Notes under the pieces: generated by a model
The model's database searches: none
Seen by the model: the letters and a program-made list of their open reading frames with translations, nothing else
What the model was told of the DNA's origin: nothing
Made by a program: the position numbers and the translations under genes
Source: a virus
DNA: 39,243 nucleotides
Virus record (IMG/VR): IMGVR_UViG_3300046028_003776
Coordinates: 1 to 39,243 of that record
Direction: 5' to 3' (one strand)
Shown here: positions 21,167 through 29,727 of the stretch, piece by piece
How positions within the stretch are numbered: position 1 is the first letter of the stretch
Layout: every line of letters starts with the position of its first letter

Positions 21167-22055
21167 TGTCGTCTCTCGGGGAGTCGTGGAAGGATGCTCG
21201 CAACTCGGTATGGTCTACACTCCACCGCAAGAGCATCCACCAGCCGCCCAGCGGGCGAGCCGACATCCCCTTCTCGACGGCCCAGCCGTCGGTCAGACAC
21301 TCCTGCTTGTAGGCGGCACTCCGCACGAGGTGCATCGGCCGAATGCGTGGGATGCCGTTGGGCGACAGCCGCTGACGGCTGGCCTCGATCAGCGTCCGCT
21401 GGTGAACGTGACCGGCATGGATGCAGTCGGCATCAACGTCCACGAGGTAGCGGGAGTAATCGATAACTCCGCGTGTTATCGGACCGCCGCCTCCATATCC
21501 GTGATGGTACCAGAGTCGGTACAGTGCGGAACTCGTCTTGCCGACCTTGGCTCGGAACAGCACCCAGCCCGAGTAGCCAGCGTGCCTGCACTTGCTGCCG
21601 CGTGTTCGCAGTTGCTCGACGAGCCGCGTGGTCAGGCACGTTTCCATTCGCTTTCTCACCGCCGTCTCGTGGTTGCCCGGCGTGATCAGGGCCATCTGCT
21701 CACGGTAGGGCTCAAGCCACTCGGCACACTGCGTGACGATATCGTCGTAGTAGTTGCCCCGCTGGAACTCAGGCCGCACGTCCCACTTGCCGTTGGAGCG
21801 TGGATCGTACTTCCCGCCCATGGCGTCGAAGTGATCGCCGATCGACAGAACGGCGGCGTTGATCTCCTTGGCCTTGCGGAGATCAGCAGAGAGCTTGTCC
21901 CGGTCGCACTTCACTGAGTCCCAGTGCCAGTCGCTGCTCAGCAGCACCCACAGCCGGCTGGCGAAGTCGATGCGTGTGACGCCACCGTCGAGCGTGGTCA
22001 CGAGCCACGGGTCGCTGGCGTTCTTTCGGCGAAACGTGCCGGCCGATCTAGCCAT
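21150..22055 (-). CDS. calcineurin-like metallophosphoesterase
   Basis: A 301-residue enzyme with the metallophosphoesterase motifs in order: SDWHWDS (D42, H44), GDHFDAM (G73, D74), TPGNHE (127-130), YHHGYGGG, and AGHVH near the C-terminus. Possible substrates include nucleotides or DNA ends. The ATG at 22055 makes an ATGGCTAG overlap with the upstream stop and fits the fold start; an earlier start would add a non-conserved tail. Placed at the end of the late operon with the Nmad1-like gene. Confidence 0.88.
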   Translation of the reverse strand: MARSAGTFRRKNASDPWLVTTLDGGVTRIDFASRLWVLLSSDWHWDSVKCDRDKLSADLRKAKEINAAVLSIGDHFDAMGGKYDPRSNGKWDVRPEFQRGNYYDDIVTQCAEWLEPYREQMALITPGNHETAVRKRMETCLTTRLVEQLRTRGSKCRHAGYSGWVLFRAKVGKTSSALYRLWYHHGYGGGGPITRGVIDYSRYLVDVDADCIHAGHVHQRTLIEASRQRLSPNGIPRIRPMHLVRSAAYKQECLTDGWAVEKGMSARPLGGWWMLLRWSVDHTELRASFHDSPRDDNDDDV

Positions 22056-22332
22056 CCTGCACCTCCCTGTAGCCCAGGCTATAGAGCACCTTGCTGATGT
22101 CCTTGCCAGCCTGCTCGACGTGCTCCTCGCTTGCGGTTGGAAAAAGCGCATGGAGTAGTTCGTGCGTCAGAATCGTGAGCTTGTGCCGGCCCGTTAGCCC
22201 GCTGTGAATCAAGATCCTGGGCCGCTTTGACTTCTGGCTGTAGGTGTAGCCGTACGCCTGGCCCTTCAAGTCGGTGAAACGCAGCAGCCACCGCTCGTCG
22301 CCGTTCAAAGTGAAGACGTGATCGTCGGCCAC
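22048..22332 (-). CDS. HELLH zinc metallopeptidase-like protein
   Basis: A 94-residue protein with H57-E58-L-L-H61, the HExxH zinc-peptidase signature, and acidic residues E69/E70 suitable as third ligand. The short length and beta-rich N-terminus (YGYTYSQKSKRPRILIH) resemble SprT/WSS1-like or ImmA-like phage proteins. GTG at 22332 with an AAAGGG element is the start. It could cleave a host regulator or a virion protein; the target is unknown. Confidence 0.8.
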   Translation of the reverse strand: MADDHVFTLNGDERWLLRFTDLKGQAYGYTYSQKSKRPRILIHSGLTGRHKLTILTHELLHALFPTASEEHVEQAGKDISKVLYSLGYREVQDG

Positions 22333-22368
22333 GGCGTCGCCCTTTCGCTGCTTACCGTAGCCGAGCGG

Positions 22369-22824
22369 TCAACCTTCCACCGGGCCCCAGCGTGGCGGAT
22401 CGTCAGGGCATCGCTGGTCAGCCCACGACAACTTGCTCAGCCACTTCCGCTCTCGGGCCACCGGGCATCCGCACAGGCCGCACGCCTTGCCGTCGTAGTG
22501 CGGGCAGGCCGTGCAGATTGCGTGGCGGCGTTCGACCTCGGCCTCGCTCGCCATGGGGGCTCCGGCGGCTACGTGCTGCGCGGCAGCGGCTGCGAAGTTG
22601 CCGGCCTTCTGCAGTAGCGATGGCTGCGACTGCTGCGACGGCTGCTGCTGCTTTCTGTGCCGCATGTAGGCGTCACGGTCAAACGGCGGGATGGTGTGCA
22701 GCGTGATGCCGTACGGGCACTCCTCCGGTGCTCCGACGGCGGCACGCCATTGAGCCACCGCACGGCATGTGCCGCAGGCACCACGAGAGACGCAGTGGAT
22801 GGATTGAAGAAAGTCGTTACTCAA
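22369..22824 (-). CDS. cysteine-rich zinc-ribbon protein
   Basis: A 151-residue protein with two Cys clusters: an N-terminal HCVSRGACGTC and a C-terminal ICTACPHYDGKACGLCGC, spaced like zinc ribbons, joined by a Gln/Ser/Ala-rich linker. This type is seen near phage tail genes, perhaps in assembly or the virion. The only workable start is a TTG at 22824 that overlaps the upstream stop (TTGAGTAA). Confidence 0.65.
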   Translation of the reverse strand: MSNDFLQSIHCVSRGACGTCRAVAQWRAAVGAPEECPYGITLHTIPPFDRDAYMRHRKQQQPSQQSQPSLLQKAGNFAAAAAQHVAAGAPMASEAEVERRHAICTACPHYDGKACGLCGCPVARERKWLSKLSWADQRCPDDPPRWGPVEG

Positions 22825-23371
22825 AGAACCACGCCACAGTCATGCTGATAACGCCGTACGGGCCGCATATCTCACCATTCTTCACAACAAGGTTCAGTTT
22901 GAGGTACACGGTCCCGTCGCCGTTATCGACCACGAAAGGCACCAGCGTTTCCATCTGCGGAAGCGGCCTTGTGGGCAGCGGTTCTGACGGTGTGTTGACC
23001 ACGCACGGGTCAGGTAGCGTGACTGTTCTGTCTTGTCCTTCAATGGTGCCGTGGTCGTCAAACAGTGCGCCCTGAAAGACAGTGGCCCGAGGCTGGCACG
23101 CACCGGAGACGGTGAAGTCACTGCTTCGCACATAACAAACAAGTTCCTCGCCGCAGCAAGAAGATTCGGTACACGGGTTGTCTGGGTCAGGGCAAACCTG
23201 CCCGAAGTCGGGTTGGTTCTGAGCGTCGCATCCGCTGTAACAGTTGCAATCGCAAAGGTCTGGAGCAGGGGGAATGGTGTCGTCGTAGGTATAGGATATG
23301 TACTCAGGCCCATACAGAATCGGGTCGCCGTCTCGGTAGTACTCGCAGGGCGCACAGCACACGCAAACCAT
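22817..23371 (-). CDS. cysteine-rich tail-region protein
   Basis: A 184-residue protein with about 16 Cys in the first 100 residues (VCVCCAPC, CDCNCYSGC, SSCCGEELVC), then a beta-rich C-terminal domain (DNGDGTVYLKLNLVV). Cys clusters could bind zinc or iron or form disulfides in the finished virion. It follows two beta-rich tail-region proteins with a one-base overlap (TGATG). The family is not recognised. Confidence 0.7.
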   Translation of the reverse strand: MVCVCCAPCEYYRDGDPILYGPEYISYTYDDTIPPAPDLCDCNCYSGCDAQNQPDFGQVCPDPDNPCTESSCCGEELVCYVRSSDFTVSGACQPRATVFQGALFDDHGTIEGQDRTVTLPDPCVVNTPSEPLPTRPLPQMETLVPFVVDNGDGTVYLKLNLVVKNGEICGPYGVISMTVAWFFE

Positions 23372-24030
23372 CACGGCACCCGTATGCGGAGGAAGGTGGA
23401 TGTTGCCGTGCCAGCAATGAACACGGCAGACGCTGTGCCAGAGACGACTGCGATGCTGGCCGTGGAGACATCGACCGAGCCAACGACATCAGATGACGCG
23501 GTCGTCTTTGTCACGCCCACCGTAATCTCACACGATGACGTATCGAGCGACGCCGTGACGGTGACATCCGACAGGTAGGAAATGGTCGCCGGGGATGTGC
23601 TGACATCAGTTACCACGGCCTGCGATGCAGTCTCGGAGCAGAACGTACGCTGCTGCGTCTGCGTCACGAACACAGCCGTCCGTGCCTCCAGCTTCGGCAC
23701 GACCAGCCACCAGTTCGTTCCTTCACGCCCGACGATGCAGTCCTCGTTGACGTAGCCCGTGAGCGTGATCGGCCATGACAGGTTGAAGGCGTTGACGGTG
23801 GCCGTCGGTGCGTACTTGAACGTGACGACCTTCGTGCCGCCAATGGGCCACGAGCCCGAGAACGTCGCAGCCCGCACCTGCTTGGGGGCTCGCTCTTCAA
23901 ACCGCTTGGCGAACGTCAGCGGCGAAGCCGCTGGGGGCGTTAACTCGGCCTGACGCACCACGCCCGCAATCCGCTCTGCGGATTCCCTGGTGAACTGCAC
24001 GGCGTCGAGTGGGCCTCTTTTGCGTGCCAT
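23371..24030 (-). CDS. tail-tip or fibre-region protein
   Basis: A 219-residue protein rich in Thr, Ser, Val and Ala, with repeated short beta strands to the end (TVTASLDTSSCEITVGVTKT). An early helical part carries basic residues. Position after the tail proteins distal to the tape measure suggests a tail-tip or fibre part. Not recognised. Confidence 0.7.
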   Translation of the reverse strand: MARKRGPLDAVQFTRESAERIAGVVRQAELTPPAASPLTFAKRFEERAPKQVRAATFSGSWPIGGTKVVTFKYAPTATVNAFNLSWPITLTGYVNEDCIVGREGTNWWLVVPKLEARTAVFVTQTQQRTFCSETASQAVVTDVSTSPATISYLSDVTVTASLDTSSCEITVGVTKTTASSDVVGSVDVSTASIAVVSGTASAVFIAGTATSTFLRIRVP

Positions 24031-24031
24031 G

Positions 24032-24919
24032 TCAGACCGGCGGCGTGCCGAAGAGCGTGGTGAAGTTGGCCACCTGATTCACCCGACGGGGCAGAACCTC
24101 CGGCTGGCCGCTCGTCTGGTTGCCGCTGCCGTCCAGGCCGACAGGGTTGGCCGACGCCACCCACTCGCCGTTCTCAAAATCGAACACCATGGCCCGTCGC
24201 TTCTGGCCGCCGCTCAAGTAGTTCCAGCCCACGTCGGGCAGCTGCAGCACCCAGCCGGTCTGGCGGTACATGAGCTCGATCTGCGTGGCCCAGTACGAGT
24301 ACGTGGCGTTGTTGAAGAGCTCGATGGTGAAGGTGGAGTTCACGCCCTCACACTTCCACGAATACGCCGCACCGCCGAAGTAGTCGCCGTCGTTGACGGT
24401 GTTCGTTGCGCGCATCTGCGACGACGGAAAGGCGGTGTAGTTCTTGCGGATCGTCGCCCGCACCATGGCCTCGGAGGTCGTGATGCCCTCGAAGTAGTCG
24501 TAGGCAGAGTTGGTCAGCGGCCGCAGGTCGGCGTTGCCCGTGCCGTGGTAGTAGTAGAGAGCCGGCACCTGGCTCGGCTGCGACTCAAAAGACCACTCAG
24601 CAGCACGAGACGCCGGTGCCAGCAGTTCGTTGGCCGTCACGTTGCCGTACTCGGCCACAACCTCGACGTGGTACGGCGAGTCGTTGAACCGCTCGTTGAT
24701 GACGATCTTGCGCAGGCCGAGAGCGGACCACGTCGGATGCACGTTGCCGAACGCACTCAGGTCCATATCGACGTTGCTGAGGATGTCCGTCTCAGTCAGC
24801 GGCGTGTTCTGCAGCGTGTTGTCCGTGAGCGTCACGGCCCAGCGGCGAGTCGCTACCGGCTGCGTGCCGAGCGTGAAGTCAGACGAGCGTGCCAGTTCGG
24901 TGACGGATGCAATGCCCAT
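24032..24919 (-). CDS. distal tail-like structural protein
   Basis: A 295-residue beta-rich protein directly after the tape measure gene, overlapped by one base (TGATGG). In siphophages this position is usually occupied by distal tail or minor tail proteins. Aromatic-rich segments (VPALYYYHGTGN, YWATQIELMYRQTGW) suggest beta-sandwich structure. No family match is sure. Confidence 0.7.
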   Translation of the reverse strand: MGIASVTELARSSDFTLGTQPVATRRWAVTLTDNTLQNTPLTETDILSNVDMDLSAFGNVHPTWSALGLRKIVINERFNDSPYHVEVVAEYGNVTANELLAPASRAAEWSFESQPSQVPALYYYHGTGNADLRPLTNSAYDYFEGITTSEAMVRATIRKNYTAFPSSQMRATNTVNDGDYFGGAAYSWKCEGVNSTFTIELFNNATYSYWATQIELMYRQTGWVLQLPDVGWNYLSGGQKRRAMVFDFENGEWVASANPVGLDGSGNQTSGQPEVLPRRVNQVANFTTLFGTPPV

Positions 24920-27864
24920 CAGGTCGGCTCTCCGAATGACGAGTAGCCCACAATGGCCACCGGCTGGTTGAAGTAGTTCGACGCCGCCTGCCCGATGCCC
25001 GTGGCGATCCGCTCGAGCAGCTTGGTCTGCAGCCGCTCCTGAATGAGCCGGGGATCCTGAGCGTTGGCCGTCAGGTTCAGCACCAGGGCGGCACCCTCAG
25101 CGGTGCGGATGTCGCTGCCCGTGATGGTCTGCGAGCCCAGCGTGTTCAGCTTGGTGAGCCGCTCTTCCTGTCGCTTGGCTTCGGCCTCGGCGGCCTTCTG
25201 CTGCTCTTCAAGCACCTTCTGCTGGTACTTGAAGATTTCTTCCTGCACACGCCGCTGCTCGTTAGCGGCGGCCTCGGCGGCTTGGCGTTGCTGGTCGGCG
25301 TACCTCTGCTGCAGCCGCAGGGCGTCTTGCTGTGCCTTTTCTTGATCCCGCTTCGCTTGGTCTGCGTCTTTCTTCTTTCTATCCCGAATGGTCTCTAGGT
25401 GCGTGATCTCCATCTCAAACAGTTCCTGCTGCCGGGCCACCTCGGCATCGAACGTCTCTTTGTTGAGGATGCCGGCGGATGCCTTCTCTTGTGCGGCGGC
25501 GATGCCTTCCTGCAGACGAAGCGCAGCGTTGAACCCGGCTTTTCCAAACTCCTCAGACTTGGCAATCAGCCCGTCGATGTTTTCGTCAACCGCTTGGAAC
25601 GCAGCCTGAAAGCCCTGGCCGAAGCCCTGCTCCAAAGCCTGCTGCTGGTCTTCGAGCTTGCTTTGCAACTGGTCAAGCTCTGCCTGGCGGGCGGCAGCAA
25701 CGTCAGCGTCGGCGGCATTGCCGGCCGCACGGGCGGCGACAAGTTGCTCCGACACCCGGGCCTGCTCACGCTGCACGGCAAGCAGATCCTGCTCCAGCTT
25801 CACGGTCGCACTGTTGGCCTCCAGCAGCCCGTCGATGCGGGCTCGGTCGGCGTCAATCAGTCGCCGCTGCTCGTCCTGCAGCTGCTTCACCTTGCCGATC
25901 TGTGCGTCGTACTCAGCGTTGGCAGCGGCCACGCCACGGCGCAGCGTCTCTTCGTTGATGACGCCCGCCTCGAACTGCTGCCGCAGTTCTTCGAGCTTGT
26001 TCTGGAACTGCAGTGCTGCGTCAAATCCTGCTTGCCCGAACTGGGCGGCGTCGTTGATCGCCTGCGATATCTCGGCCCGCAGACCGGCGACGGTGGCCTG
26101 GGCATCCGCCTCAATCTGCAGTTCGATCTTGGCGTCGTTCTCCAGGCGGTCGATCTCGTCTCGGAACGCATCGCCAGCACGAGCGGCAGCACGCCGAAAG
26201 GTTTCTTCGTTGATCAGCCCGTCGTCCAGCTGTGCCTGCAGTTCTCGGATCGACTCCTGATACTGCAAGGCGGCGTCAAACCCGGCCTGCCCAAAGGCGG
26301 CCGACTCGTCGATGGCGTCGCTCACGCTCTGTCGCACTCGGTCGAGAGACTTCTGCAACGCATCGGCCTCGGCCTGCGATTGCTCAAGCGAGTCAGCGAT
26401 CTGCGACACGCCGCCGGCAGAGCCATCCGCCTCCTCGCCAAACAGACGCAGCGTCCTGCCAAGCAGGTTCAGCTGGCCAACCAGCGGTATCAGATCGACG
26501 ATGGACGTGGCGAGTGCCTGCGACGCCGTCTGATTCTCCTGAGAGAACCTGTTGACCGATGCAGTGATCTCCGTGAACGCCAGCGTTACGTTGGCCGCAC
26601 TGTCAGCAAACGCAGCGGACGACTGATCGGCGAAGCCCTTGGCAGCGATCGACGCCCTGTCGAGCTCGTCGCCGAACCGGGCGATCTGCTCTCGCTGCCT
26701 GTCAGAGATTGCGGCACCGAGCCGCTCGAGCTCTTCGCGTGCCGTCGCCAGTTCGTCAAACACCGGCAGCAGTTCAAGCCCGGCCTTACCGAACAACTGA
26801 AGAGCAACCGCAGCACGGCGGGCCGGATCATCAATCTGCAGCAGTGCAGCGGCCACGTCCGTGAACAGCTGCTCTGGCGTGGCGGAACGCACCTGATCGA
26901 CAGAGATGCCCAGGTCGCCGAACGCCGACACGGCGGCATTCGATCCGGTGCGGGCATCATTCACCGACTTCAGGAAACGATTGAACGAACTGCCCAACTC
27001 GTCAACGCTGGTGCCCGTCTTCACGGCGGCCACCTGCAGCACTTGGATGAAGTCGAACGACACGCCGAGCCGGGATGCCAACTGCGTCAGCCGCTCCACT
27101 TCGGCCTCAAGCGTCAGCAGGTTTCTGCCCACTGCCACGGCAGCGGCCCCGAACGCAGCGGCGGCAGCAGCGGCGGCAGTAAACGGCGTGATGACGGACG
27201 CAGCCGCCGTGCCGAGCGAGGCGAGGTTGGCGTAGATGTCCCCGGTGAAAACCCGCTGCAATCCCTGGGCGGCACTGGAGATGCCAGACAGCCGGCCGGC
27301 GATGTTGCCAAGCGGGCCGGGCAAGGCGGCGAAGATGCCGCTGATCTCGTTGAACTTGAGCCCCTGCACTGATGCCCGCTGCACTTCGTCTGCAAGCGTG
27401 TCTGCGGATTTACTGGCCCGAGCCAAGGCCGCATCCGCCTGGGCGACGCCACGGGCGTACGTCTCGCTGCTGATCGCACCAACACGCACCAGTTCGTTGA
27501 GCCGGGCAATCCGCTCGGCGTGAATCTCTTGCTCTGTGCGGAGTTCTCTGGTGACTCGCACACCTTCCTCGAAGGCGTCGGCAGTCTGACGCACCTCCTG
27601 CTGCAGAGCCTCGAACTGCTTGGCGTACTCGGCGGCGTTTAGCCCGCCGGCGAGTTGCTGCGACAGTTCCTCGAATCGCTGATTCAGAGAAGCCTGAGCC
27701 GTCGCCGCCGCCTGGCTGTCCTTGGCGAACTTGTCAAACACGGCCGTAGTCTTGTCGGCCTGCTGCCCCAGCTTCTCAAGCGCCCGCTCGGCCGGCGTGA
27801 GGTTCTTCACCACGCCCGAGGCGTCGGCGGAAACCTTCATCGCAAGTGAGAGGATGTTGGCCAT
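24919..27864 (-). CDS. tail tape measure protein
   Basis: The longest gene, 981 residues, helical and coiled-coil throughout, with a central hydrophobic Ala-rich segment near 225-255 (AAASVITPFTAAAAAAAAFG). It sits after the tail chaperone frameshift pair, as in other siphophages; its length sets tail length. A repeat of roughly 60 residues begins FGQAGFDAALQ or FGKAGFNAALR at about 26330-26140, 26070-25890 and 25575-25400, showing internal duplication. A charged Gln/Arg/Ala helix precedes the C-terminus. It probably also acts in DNA delivery. Confidence 0.92.
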   Translation of the reverse strand: MANILSLAMKVSADASGVVKNLTPAERALEKLGQQADKTTAVFDKFAKDSQAAATAQASLNQRFEELSQQLAGGLNAAEYAKQFEALQQEVRQTADAFEEGVRVTRELRTEQEIHAERIARLNELVRVGAISSETYARGVAQADAALARASKSADTLADEVQRASVQGLKFNEISGIFAALPGPLGNIAGRLSGISSAAQGLQRVFTGDIYANLASLGTAAASVITPFTAAAAAAAAFGAAAVAVGRNLLTLEAEVERLTQLASRLGVSFDFIQVLQVAAVKTGTSVDELGSSFNRFLKSVNDARTGSNAAVSAFGDLGISVDQVRSATPEQLFTDVAAALLQIDDPARRAAVALQLFGKAGLELLPVFDELATAREELERLGAAISDRQREQIARFGDELDRASIAAKGFADQSSAAFADSAANVTLAFTEITASVNRFSQENQTASQALATSIVDLIPLVGQLNLLGRTLRLFGEEADGSAGGVSQIADSLEQSQAEADALQKSLDRVRQSVSDAIDESAAFGQAGFDAALQYQESIRELQAQLDDGLINEETFRRAAARAGDAFRDEIDRLENDAKIELQIEADAQATVAGLRAEISQAINDAAQFGQAGFDAALQFQNKLEELRQQFEAGVINEETLRRGVAAANAEYDAQIGKVKQLQDEQRRLIDADRARIDGLLEANSATVKLEQDLLAVQREQARVSEQLVAARAAGNAADADVAAARQAELDQLQSKLEDQQQALEQGFGQGFQAAFQAVDENIDGLIAKSEEFGKAGFNAALRLQEGIAAAQEKASAGILNKETFDAEVARQQELFEMEITHLETIRDRKKKDADQAKRDQEKAQQDALRLQQRYADQQRQAAEAAANEQRRVQEEIFKYQQKVLEEQQKAAEAEAKRQEERLTKLNTLGSQTITGSDIRTAEGAALVLNLTANAQDPRLIQERLQTKLLERIATGIGQAASNYFNQPVAIVGYSSFGEPT

Positions 27865-27872
27865 AACTGCTG

Positions 27873-28181
27873 CTACTGTTCAAAGATGCCAGCGAGCTTT
27901 GCGAGCTCTCGGGCCATCTCCTCTGATGTCTGCGGTGGCTTCTCGGTAGGAACGAAATCGGACGCCTTCGGTGCTTTTCCTTTCTCGCTGTACGGCGCGA
28001 GCACGGCACTCGTGAGCAGGCCCGTCTGCTGCCATGGATCCGGCAGAGCGTGGTAGTAGCGTGTGAACGCCACCCACTCACTGAGCTCTTGCGAATCCAT
28101 GCGGCGAGACAACTCCCGCACCGTCATGCCTAGGTGCCCGGCGAGGCGGAAAAGAAACCTCCGCATCGGCCGGGTCTTCAG
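27873..28181 (-). CDS. tail assembly chaperone T-part, read by -1 frameshift
   Basis: This frame continues the upstream chaperone after a -1 shift at 28181-28187, adding 102 residues (KTRPMRRFLFRLAGHLG onward) to the 125-residue first part, for about 227. The C-terminal part has SEEMARELAKLAGIFEQ. Position just before the tape measure and the slippery site match lambda G-GT, where the fusion folds the tape measure. An internal ATG at 28166 could start alone, but the shift better fits the family. Confidence 0.82.
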   Translation of the reverse strand: MKTRPMRRFLFRLAGHLGMTVRELSRRMDSQELSEWVAFTRYYHALPDPWQQTGLLTSAVLAPYSEKGKAPKASDFVPTEKPPQTSEEMARELAKLAGIFEQ

Positions 28182-28555
28182 TTTTTTGCGAGTTCCTCCA
28201 CGTCGCTCTCGGTCATGTTGTTGTGCTTCATGGCCCGCTCGAAGAGCTTCGACACGACGGCCGACGACTTCTTCGCCAGCTGCTCGATGCCCTGCTCGTC
28301 GAAGAGCCGCTCGCCACTCTCGGGGTGGCACAGGCAGCGGGCCAGGTACTTCGTTCGGAAGTTGTCGATGCCCCGCTCCTTGTTGCCGATCCACTCCTTT
28401 TCGTAGGAGTCCCGCTCCTCGACGGTCATCACACGGATGCCGAGCACCAGCGGCTTACCGCTGGCGTCCTTCCACTCCTTCACCGTCACCTTGAGAACGG
28501 ACAGATCGTCCGAGGCGAGAATCTGGGCGGCGAGTTCTTGAACAGTCAGAGCCAT
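28178..28555 (-). CDS. tail assembly chaperone, G-part
   Basis: A 125-residue acidic helical protein (TVKEWKDASGKPLVLGIRVMTV, FERAMKHNNMTESDVEEL). It ends GCA AAA AAC TGA, so the stop follows directly on the slippery heptamer. Most ribosomes stop here; a fraction shift to make the longer fusion. Its relatives keep the tape measure soluble during tail assembly. A ribosome site lies upstream of the ATG. Confidence 0.85.
   Translation of the reverse strand: MALTVQELAAQILASDDLSVLKVTVKEWKDASGKPLVLGIRVMTVEERDSYEKEWIGNKERGIDNFRTKYLARCLCHPESGERLFDEQGIEQLAKKSSAVVSKLFERAMKHNNMTESDVEELAKN
28181..28187 (-). promoter_or_regulatory. -1 programmed frameshift site AAAAAAC
   Basis: In the zero frame it reads xxA AAA AAC TGA, the canonical X XXY YYZ form. 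Slipping back one base joins the chaperone to the next frame without a break. A GC-rich segment follows that could form a stimulatory structure. Confidence 0.85.
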
Positions 28556-28563
28556 GGCATCTC

Positions 28564-28881
28564 CTAGGGTTGGATCCTTAACGTGACGGTGTACCGTGCC
28601 ACGTCATTGGCAATGCCCTGGAGCGTGAACTTCTCGAGCACGGCGGTGCCAGAGTAGGCAAGGCCACCGCCCGCAATCGAAACCGCAGCACGCTTGGCGT
28701 ACTTGGCCGTCGAGATGTTCGCAGTCGTCAGGCACGATATCTCTATAGTGCCAACGTCAAGCGTCCACGTACTCGCACGAGCCAGCGGCAGCGAGCCGCC
28801 GTGAGTCACGCGCAACTCGGTGACTTCACCGAATGACACGCCGTCCCACGTCGCCGTGACGCCCGCTGCGTATGTAGCCAT
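28564..28881 (-). CDS. tail structural protein, tube-like
   Basis: A 105-residue beta-rich protein (ATYAAGVTATWDGVSFGEV, LEKFTLQGIANDVARYTVTLRI), right behind the probable tail tube gene. It could be a second tube, tail terminator or linker protein. There is no hit to a named family by eye. It has a ribosome site before its ATG. Confidence 0.7.
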   Translation of the reverse strand: MATYAAGVTATWDGVSFGEVTELRVTHGGSLPLARASTWTLDVGTIEISCLTTANISTAKYAKRAAVSIAGGGLAYSGTAVLEKFTLQGIANDVARYTVTLRIQP

Positions 28882-28900
28882 GACGGGGCTCCGTCATGGA

Positions 28901-29299
28901 CTACGAACGGGCAATGCGGAACGTCACCTGGCCTCGGATAGCGTCCTGCGTCGCCAGCGTCAGCGTGGAACTCTGGACAGTTCCAGCACGGGCGAGCAGC
29001 TCGGAACCACCCACGACGATCTTGATCGTGCCCGTCGATCGGTCTGCAATCAGCGTCTTCCCAACGTAGTCAAACTGCACGGTTTGCCCGGTGTCGCCAG
29101 ACGCCGAGCCGGCCAGCGGCAGGTCGAGAGTCTTGGCCGTTTCGCCAGCTGTCTGGCCCAGATGGGCCACGTTGATCTTCTCGTCCTCCGCAGTCGGATC
29201 GGTGGCAGAGATGACGACGTTCGTGACGGTGTAGACCGTGTTGGTCGTGGGCCACGTCACCACCGTACCTGCACCATCATGCGGCGTCTCGAAAGACAT
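28901..29299 (-). CDS. probable major tail (tube) protein
   Basis: A 132-residue beta-rich protein (TVVTWPTTNTVYTVTNVVISATD, VNVAHLGQTAG-like segment, VTFRIARS end). It lies between the tail completion gene and the chaperone pair, the usual place of the siphophage tube protein. Assignment is from order and composition, not from a motif. Confidence 0.65.
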   Translation of the reverse strand: MSFETPHDGAGTVVTWPTTNTVYTVTNVVISATDPTAEDEKINVAHLGQTAGETAKTLDLPLAGSASGDTGQTVQFDYVGKTLIADRSTGTIKIVVGGSELLARAGTVQSSTLTLATQDAIRGQVTFRIARS

Positions 29300-29302
29300 C
29301 GT

Positions 29303-29722
29303 TCAAATCTCCTGCCAGAGGATCGAATACTGTTGGTTGACCGTGAGAATCGGCGGCAAGTCGCCTCCCGCCAGCTGCACCACGCCGTCCGATTCCGTGT
29401 CCAGAGACACGTTCCTGACGCTCACGTAGTTTTCCACAGCGGTCCCGTACCCATCCAGAACCGATCGGCATCGGTCGGCGATGTCCCGGGCCTCGCCGTA
29501 CGTCTCGGCGTACACGTCCACCGACAGCAGCACGACGCCCATTCCCATCGGGCCGGATAGCGTCTGCGTCCGCTGGATGCCCGTGCGACGCCAGGTGATG
29601 AACGGCAGATCCGCCGAGGCCGGTGCCACGACGGGGTAGACACGCTGGCCCACGACAGCCGCCACGGCGGGGTCGGCCACCAGGGCGTTAGCCAGCAGCT
29701 GCTCAGGTGACTTGAGTGGCAT
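29303..29722 (-). CDS. DUF3168-type tail completion protein
   Basis: A 139-residue protein with the gp17-like pattern: N-terminal helix (SPEQLLANALVADPAVAAVVGQRVYP), then PFITWRRTGIQRT and VLLSVDVYAETYGEARDIADRCRSVLDGY. This family fits at the head-to-tail end of the tube in SPP1/HK97-like phages. Its place after the gp10-like neck protein agrees. Confidence 0.85.
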   Translation of the reverse strand: MPLKSPEQLLANALVADPAVAAVVGQRVYPVVAPASADLPFITWRRTGIQRTQTLSGPMGMGVVLLSVDVYAETYGEARDIADRCRSVLDGYGTAVENYVSVRNVSLDTESDGVVQLAGGDLPPILTVNQQYSILWQEI

Positions 29723-29727
29723 GGTGG

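Noticed and set aside
25399-27372. Long plus-strand open frame opposite the tape measure gene
   Set aside because: The tape measure gene on the minus strand has clear coiled-coil and repeat content; the antisense frame merely mirrors its codon bias.
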